The notes under the pieces are model-generated. The model saw only the letters and a list, made by a program, of their open reading frames with translations. It did not search any database and was not told where the DNA came from. From positions 1 to 10,860 of the forward strand of contig JASHRR010000328.1 in assembly GCA_030037185.1 (NCBI GenBank): a DNA stretch of 10,860 bases. Direction: 5' to 3'. This stretch comes from Xanthobacteraceae bacterium. GTDB lineage: Bacteria; Pseudomonadota; Alphaproteobacteria; Rhizobiales; Xanthobacteraceae. Positions 7,023-10,860 of this stretch are shown piece after piece; within the stretch, counting starts at the first letter, position 1, and each line of letters opens with the position of its first letter. Both the position numbers and the translations under genes were made by a program.

Positions 7023-7892
7023 ATGCCTGTCTCACAAGTGCTCGCCGCCACTCTTCCCTTCCTGTTTGCGGTCTTCTGGGCCTCCTCGTATGCGGCGGCC
7101 AAGATCGGGCTTGCCGATATTAGCCCTTACGCCTTTGTGGCGATCCGCCTGACCATCGCGGCCGCAGCCGCCACCGTATTCGCGCTTGCGCTCAAGCGCC
7201 CGCGTGGCCCACTGCGGCGACGCTGGCCGCATCTTCTGATCGGCGGCGCCCTGGTGCACGGGCTTGCGCTCTCGACCGCACATGCGGCGCTCATTAGCGT
7301 CGCCGCAACGCCGACCGCACTGGTGCACGCGTTCCATCCGATCCTCACCGCTGCGCTCGGCGTGCTGATCCTCGGCGAGACGTTTGCATGGTGGCAATGG
7401 CTCGGGGTTGCACTCGGATTGCTGGGCGTCGTGCTCGGCGTGCCGCATGACGCCGACTACAGCATCCTGGCGCTGCTCGTCTTGAGTCTGTTCGGCCTGT
7501 CGGGCGGCACGCTTTATCTCAGAAAATTCGCGCCCGACATTCCGCCGTTTACAGCGACCGCCGTGCAACTGACCGGCGGCGCGCTGCTCGCGATCCTGCT
7601 CGCGGCATTCTTCGAGACGCCGCACGTTCAATGGTCGCCAACTCTGATCGGCGCCATGGCCTGGAACGTACTGGTCATGTCGATTGCCGGAATGGCGATG
7701 TACAATCTGATGATGGACCGCTACGGCGCGGCGAAAGCAGCCGCCGGCTTCTTTATCGTGCCGGGCGCTTCGGCCGTGATCGCATGGCTCATGATCGACG
7801 AGCACCTGCGACCGCCCGTGCTGACGGGCCTTTTCGCCGCCACCTTCGGCGTCGTGTTGGTGTGGTGGCGACCGCGGGTTACAAAGCCTTAA
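7023..7892 (+). CDS. EamA family transporter (drug/metabolite transporter superfamily)
   Basis: The 289-residue protein is an inner-membrane transporter with the ten-helix, two-repeat architecture of the EamA/DMT superfamily. Repeat 1 opens with FLFAVFWASSYAAAKIGLAD and ISPYAFVAIRLTIAAA (about residues 13-49) and closes with ILGETFAWWQWLGVALGLLG (near residues 115-138), the conserved GE-x-W/GxxLGxxG element. Repeat 2 closes with the equivalent MIDEHLRPPVLTGLFAATFG. The hydrophobic character, the glycine-rich helices and the length (about 290) are all typical. Members export amino acids, metabolites or toxic compounds; the substrate here is unknown. The start at 7023 follows GAGGCG at a suitable spacing and places the first helix right after MPVSQ. 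An in-frame ATG at 6960 would add an unlikely 21-residue basic leader. It is monocistronic, and its promoter must lie within the remnant region to the left. Confidence 0.93.
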   Translation: MPVSQVLAATLPFLFAVFWASSYAAAKIGLADISPYAFVAIRLTIAAAAATVFALALKRPRGPLRRRWPHLLIGGALVHGLALSTAHAALISVAATPTALVHAFHPILTAALGVLILGETFAWWQWLGVALGLLGVVLGVPHDADYSILALLVLSLFGLSGGTLYLRKFAPDIPPFTATAVQLTGGALLAILLAAFFETPHVQWSPTLIGAMAWNVLVMSIAGMAMYNLMMDRYGAAKAAAGFFIVPGASAVIAWLMIDEHLRPPVLTGLFAATFGVVLVWWRPRVTKP

Positions 7893-8100
7893 ACGCGGGC
7901 TTGCTCACCTGTCGGGGGTGCCCACGGTGCCCCTTGCAAGATCACCGAAATTTCGGCATCCGCTACCGAGCTGACGAAAAGCTACACGATTGCCGGCACC
8001 CAGGAAGTGCCGTATCGATCGCGGAGGCCTCCTCGCCGGCATCGGCACGTCCCGCTCGCGCAGAGGGGCGAAGCTTTTCATTCAAAATAGGTTGCATCGG

Positions 8101-8793
8101 ATGAATCAACAATTTGGCCCGTTGCTCTACATGATCTCGATTTGGGCCCTCCCCGCGATCGTTGCGATTACATTCCACGAGGCGGCACACGGGTTCGCCG
8201 CGCGTCTCTTGGGCGACGATACCGCCTGGCGCCTCGGCCGCGTCACCTTCAATCCACTGAGGCACATCGACCCGGTCGGGACGATTTTCCTGCCGGCGGT
8301 GTTGCTTCTCCTGCGTTCTCCGTTCCTGTTTGGCTACGCGAAGCCGGTCCCGATTGATTTCCGGGCGCTGCGCAATCCGCGACGCGATATGGTGCTGGTC
8401 GCAGCGGCGGGCCCTGGCATCAATATTGCGATCGCCGTGGTTGCCGCACTGTTGTTCCACCTTGTCGGCTACTTGCCAGACGCCGTCGGGCAATGGGCTG
8501 CTGAAAACCTCAAGAATGCACTGATCATCAATGTCGTTCTGGCGGTATTCAATCTGCTGCCATTGCCACCGCTCGACGGCGGACGAATCGCCGTAGGATT
8601 GCTTCCGGACGGGATCGCCGTCCCATTGGCTCGGCTAGAGCCATACGGGATGATGATCCTGATTGGCGTTCTTTTCATCCTGCCAATGATTGGTGCGCAA
8701 ATAGGCCTCGATCTGAGCATCGTATCGCATGTGATTGCTGTCGTAACCGGCGAGGTCGTTGCGGTCATTCTGCGGCTGACGGGCTATGGTTAG
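8101..8793 (+). CDS. site-2 protease family (M50) membrane metalloprotease
   Basis: The 230-residue protein is an intramembrane zinc metalloprotease of the M50 family. The metal-binding HExxH motif appears as HEAAH at 26-30, inside the first hydrophobic helix (ISIWALPAIVAITFHEAAHG). The third ligand is supplied by the conserved element NLLPLPPLDGGR at 151-162, with Asp159. Other hydrophobic helices lie at about 60-80, 97-124, 184-200 and 205-227, and the family's GPGINIA motif is at 104-110. The length fits the short group without PDZ or CBS domains, close to YwhC-like proteins; the substrate is unknown. I chose the ATG at 8101 because the family starts close to the first helix; the in-frame ATG at 7990 would add 37 charged residues. 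The ribosome-binding site is weak. A small AGGCT-GAA-AGCCT hairpin follows the stop but has no strong T-run. Confidence 0.92.
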   Translation: MNQQFGPLLYMISIWALPAIVAITFHEAAHGFAARLLGDDTAWRLGRVTFNPLRHIDPVGTIFLPAVLLLLRSPFLFGYAKPVPIDFRALRNPRRDMVLVAAAGPGINIAIAVVAALLFHLVGYLPDAVGQWAAENLKNALIINVVLAVFNLLPLPPLDGGRIAVGLLPDGIAVPLARLEPYGMMILIGVLFILPMIGAQIGLDLSIVSHVIAVVTGEVVAVILRLTGYG

Positions 8794-9009
8794 GCTGAAA
8801 GCCTTCGCTTTGGTGTCAAGCCCTGCTTGCCATGCCACTCCGCCATCCTGTACGCCTTGTGATATCGGTTTCGCACGGCCGGGCGGCATGCCCGCTTTTG
8901 GGGCGTGCCTCGGTCAAAGCGACCAGACCGGCGATGCCCGCATGCAGCACAACTACCGTGGTTTGCTCGCCGCGCGCGAGTACGCCTGGCCGCGCGGGGT
9001 AAAGCCCGC

Positions 9010-9417
9010 TCACCGTCGCGTCGACGACCCGCGCAGGGAGCGTTTGATCGAGGTCGCGGCACGCTGCGACTTTGGCGTCTTCAATGCAGATTCGAGATCG
9101 TGAAGATGCTTGCGGGTCGCGACCAAGGCATCGGCCTCGATTGCGCGATAGCGCTCGACCAGCTGTTGCCCGAAAGGCGTCAGCGTCGCACCGCCACCAT
9201 GGATGCCGCCCGGCTGGGCGGCGATGACCGCATCGCGAAAGCAATTGTTCATGTCGTCGACCAGCAGCCAGGCGCGTCGGTAGGACATGCCAAGCGTTCG
9301 GCCTGCCTGTGAAATCGACCCGGTCTTCTCAATCGCTTCGAGCAGGCAAACCTTGCCGGGCCCCAAGGCACGGCCGCTACCCAAGTCCACTCTGAGCGTA
9401 AGTTTTGGCGTGTCCAT
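9010..9417 (-). CDS. ModE-type winged-helix transcriptional regulator, DNA-binding domain only
   Basis: The 135-residue protein matches the N-terminal DNA-binding half of ModE, the molybdate-responsive regulator, and the stand-alone LysR/ModE-type HTH proteins common in alphaproteobacteria. Hallmarks are GPGKVCLLEAIEKTGSISQA (19-38), GRTLGMSYRRAWLLVDDMN (39-57) carrying the helix-turn-helix, and GGIHGGGATLTPFGQQLVER (70-89). The molybdate-binding TOBE (Mop) domains of true ModE are absent: the protein ends in a basic tail. Whether it senses molybdate is therefore uncertain. I favour the ATG at 9417 (MDTPKLTLRV); an in-frame ATG at 9441 would add eight residues, and neither has a strong ribosome-binding site. 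No molybdenum transport or cofactor gene lies in the window, so the target is unknown. It may autoregulate through the region to its right. Confidence 0.88.
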   Translation of the reverse strand: MDTPKLTLRVDLGSGRALGPGKVCLLEAIEKTGSISQAGRTLGMSYRRAWLLVDDMNNCFRDAVIAAQPGGIHGGGATLTPFGQQLVERYRAIEADALVATRKHLHDLESALKTPKSQRAATSIKRSLRGSSTRR

Positions 9418-9803
9418 GATCGCCACGGCTCGAGCTCGCATTGGAGCACCATAGCATGTTCGCTGATCCACCGGCTGACGAAAATTTTTAGCAAGACGAA
9501 CGATATCCCGTGGCGCGACGGCCCCGGAACGGCCTGCACCCGCCCACGGGAAGCAAGGACCAACAGCCCGGTGTCAGCGCCAACTGATTGATGTCGGTTC
9601 CCGTGTGGTCGGCCAATCCCGATCATGATGCTTGCAGGCCGGAACGGAGGCATTGGACCTCTCGGAAGGAGCCCCTTCAAAGCGGAAGACGCTGCTTGGC
9701 GACTGAAAACTGAGGACCCCGGGAGCGCCTCGTTGCGAGTTGGCAGTCGTTCATGACATGACACTGGTGGCTGCTCGCTGTCGAATGGGGATGCAAAGGA
9801 CCG
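9418..9803. other. region between the regulator and the ligase pseudogene
   Basis: This stretch of almost 390 bases should contain the regulator's promoter at its left end (AT-rich near 9478-9490, AAAATTTTTAGC). The rest shows no ORF with a believable start or motif on either strand. It may contain the unrecognisable 5' part of the decayed ligase gene or its old promoter. Confidence 0.45.
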
Positions 9804-10372
9804 CGCGCCAGACTGCCGAACCCCATCGGCAATCCAGCCGGTCCCAACGTCAAGTCGCCCTCCGGCCGCGATTGGGCCACGATACGCGGACACGCGCAAC
9901 GCGCTGATTGGACAGCATGCTTGCCGGCGATCGCGGCTGCTCGCCCGGCGGATCGCAACCAGGAGCTTCATGATGGACCGTGAGGTGGCCGTTCCGGGGC
10001 CGACGGCTTGTCGCGCCTCGACGAGCAGCGCCGCCCGGCGGCCGCCCGCGCCGCGATCCTATGCCTTCGACGTGATCGAGCACATGGCAAAGATCTGCGC
10101 AATTTGTCCGTTTCTCGATCACAAGGAAACATTGGCGCAATTGCTGCGCGGCCCCGAGGGGGGCATCCTGGCACCAGAGCGGGCATCCTGCTCAACGAGC
10201 ACATTGCCGAGGATGACCCCAATCGTCCTCGAGACCATCGGCGTGGCGCCGAAGACATCGTTTCAAGCGGTCGACCTATCAATCCGGGCGATCGTCCGCC
10301 TTCGATCGGGACGCAGCCGGAGTGAAGCGAGAATCGGAACAGTTTAAACCGGGGCTAGCCGAAGTGGCATGA
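9804..10372 (+). pseudogene. decayed ATP-dependent DNA ligase (LigD ligase-domain type)
   Basis: Ligase-like blocks appear in the correct order but in changing frames: VKSPSGRDW (about 9849-9875), SFMMDREVAVPG (about 9964-9999), ADGLSRLDEQRRPAAARAAI (9999-10058), YAFDVIEH (10060-10083), GKDLRNL (10086-10106), FLDHKETLAQLLRG (10111-10152), GILLNEHIAEDDP (from 10182), RRGAEDIVSS (10239-10268), TYQSG (10274-10288) and KRESEQFK (from 10325). From memory these correspond to the IDGEAV, DGLSRFDELRRR, YAFDLIEHDGEDL, FLDRKxxLAxLLR, GILxNEHIAEDGP, GAEGIVSKxxDGTYxSG and terminal blocks of bacterial ATP-dependent ligases of the LigD type, which act in non-homologous end joining. At least six frame changes exclude a functional product. 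The segment that should carry the catalytic-lysine motif (EIKHDG) is missing between the SGRDW and IDGEAV-like blocks. One shift is explained by a 20-bp duplication. The boundaries are approximate. Confidence 0.78.
10161..10190 (+). repeat. 10-bp direct repeat marking a 20-bp insertion in the ligase pseudogene
   Basis: GGGCATCCTG occurs at 10161-10170 and again at 10181-10190. Removing 20 bases between the equivalent points joins LAQLLRGPEG to GILLNEHIAED in one frame, as ligases read. The extra 20 bases therefore account for that frameshift, perhaps through slippage or imperfect repair. Confidence 0.75.
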
Positions 10373-10418
10373 ACATTGCTTGTCATGTCATGCCCATCAT
10401 GGGTCATTCCTCCCCTTG

Positions 10419-10444
10419 GGCCGCCTTAATTGGCGGCCTTTTTT
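10419..10444 (+). terminator. Rho-independent terminator, plus strand
   Basis: GGCCGCC (10419-10425), a TTAATT loop (10426-10431) and GGCGGCC (10432-10438) form a perfect 7-bp stem followed by six T (10439-10444). It lies about 50 bases after the end of the ligase pseudogene on the same strand and is probably that gene's original terminator, better preserved than the gene. Confidence 0.85.
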
Positions 10445-10445
10445 G

Positions 10446-10765
10446 TGTCTGCTGAACGTCTTGGACATAGTGGTCAGGGCCGAGCGGCGGCGTAACGCCA
10501 AGATTGAGGCCACAAGGCACTCTTATGGGCACCCGTCGCACGAGCCGGTCTCTGGGGAGACATCGCGCGCATCCAGCGGCACATCGTGCTTGAAGAGCAG
10601 GCGATCGTGATCGCCCTATGGACCTTGCTGACCTGGCACGAAATGGCCGCGGGGCACAGCCCCATCCTGCTCGTAAGCTCAGCTGAAGCGAACACCGGCA
10701 AGTCAACGTTGCTCGGGCTCATTGGTTTTTTGGCTACAGTACGTCCCGATCATAATGGATCATAG
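10446..10765 (+). pseudogene. truncated, frameshifted DUF3631/primase-type P-loop ATPase fragment
   Basis: The first part (frame of 10452) reads LLNVLDIVVRAERRRNAKIE and later HPSHEPVSGE. The second part (from about 10559, shifted frame) reads DIARIQRHIVLEEQAIVIAL, WTLLTWHEMAAGHSPILLVS and SAEANTGKSTLLGLIGFLA, then runs to TAG at 10763-10765. The order is the one I remember for the ATPase core of DUF3631-like phage or plasmid primase/helicase proteins: a TLDxxVxAER-like segment, a W/H-EPVxGxxLLxDIA-like segment, a [RK]HIVL-alanine-rich helix, and a SPIL-[IV]xS-x4-GK[ST]T Walker A strand-loop. Walker A GKST is at about 10697-10708. The frameshift lies near 10553-10561, and homology ends soon after Walker A, so Walker B and the rest are missing. 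There is no ribosome-binding site or intact start. It probably comes from an old prophage, plasmid or integrative element. Confidence 0.62.
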
Positions 10766-10818
10766 CCGCAGTGCCTGAAATAGCCTGCGCATTCGGAGGG
10801 TTTGAGTCCTTGAATGAA

Positions 10819-10837
10819 GGAGCGAACGCATCGCTCC
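10819..10837. repeat. 7-bp perfect hairpin near the right edge
   Basis: GGAGCGA (10819-10825), loop ACGCA and TCGCTCC (10831-10837) form a perfect inverted repeat. No T-run follows, so it is not a standard terminator. It lies about 55 bases after the end of the ATPase fragment, in sequence I cannot assign; it might be part of a mobile-element end or of the next gene's leader. Confidence 0.35.
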
Positions 10838-10860
10838 AACCTGTTGACTGTGCGCTCCGC

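Noticed and set aside
7032..7805. 257-codon minus-strand ORF
   Set aside because: It lies entirely antisense to the EamA transporter and has the Arg/Gln/His-rich composition of a reverse shadow.
8786..8810. AGGCT-GAA-AGCCT hairpin after the site-2 protease gene as terminator
   Set aside because: It has only a 5-bp stem and no proper T-run, so termination there cannot be supported.
9249..9971. 240-codon minus-strand ORF
   Set aside because: It overlaps the ModE-type regulator in another frame on the same strand and has no recognisable motif or ribosome-binding site.
10389..10408. Near-palindrome around CCCATCATGGG before the plus-strand terminator
   Set aside because: It is short and imperfect apart from a 5-bp arm, and adjacent to a clear terminator; there is not enough to propose an operator or recombination site.
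1..10860. CRISPR array, tRNA or rRNA genes, toxin-antitoxin pairs or a defence operon
   Set aside because: I saw no regularly spaced repeats, no tRNA-like cloverleaf, no rRNA sequence, and no adjacent gene pair with toxin, nuclease or defence motifs; the P-loop fragment at the right end is broken.

Overview
The window looks like chromosomal DNA of a GC-rich alphaproteobacterium, most likely a Bradyrhizobium/Rhodopseudomonas-type member of the Rhizobiales. The reasons are the strong G/C preference at third codon positions in the real genes and the character of several proteins: a 72-residue exported peptide, a single-domain ModE-type regulator, and decayed copies of a LigD-type ligase and a DUF3631-like ATPase. 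This is a judgement from sequence style and not a database match. Gene density is low. Nine intact or edge-truncated reading frames are well supported or plausible, and long stretches hold only gene debris.

Layout. 1-209: 3' end of a DUF2237-family gene (+). 544-1230: exported protein with a jelly-roll/galactose-binding-like domain (+). 1231-1956: no supportable gene. 1957-2175: small exported protein (-). 2176-3524: about 1.35 kb without a convincing gene, containing one start-less open frame (2802-3116, +) and one doubtful ORF (3090-3485, -). 3525-5063: four-helix PepSY membrane protein (-). 5171-5251: tiny ORF behind an excellent ribosome-binding site (-). 5483-6496: putative esterase with a complete Ser-Asp-His triad (-), with an 8-bp inverted repeat upstream. 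6697-6724: perfect Rho-independent terminator (-) behind what looks like the broken tail of a lost minus-strand gene (6731-6909). 7023-7892: EamA/DMT transporter (+). 8101-8793: site-2-protease-type metalloprotease (+). 9010-9417: ModE-type winged-helix regulator (-).

The right end (9804-10860) is a graveyard. A heavily frameshifted ATP-dependent DNA ligase (LigD ligase-domain type) runs from about 9804 to 10372. One of its frame changes coincides with a 20-bp insertion bounded by a 10-bp direct repeat. It is followed by a clear plus-strand terminator (10419-10444) and then a frameshifted, truncated fragment of a DUF3631/primase-type P-loop ATPase (about 10446-10765). Both families occur on mobile or accessory DNA, so this side probably records old insertions that have decayed.

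The intact genes do not form one pathway. They are mostly single transcription units on alternating strands: envelope/membrane functions (jelly-roll protein, PepSY protein, EamA exporter, site-2 protease), one hydrolase and one regulator. I found no CRISPR array, rRNA, tRNA or intact mobile element, and no convincing new multigene system. The most informative features are the decayed ligase, the ATPase fragment and the orphan terminator.
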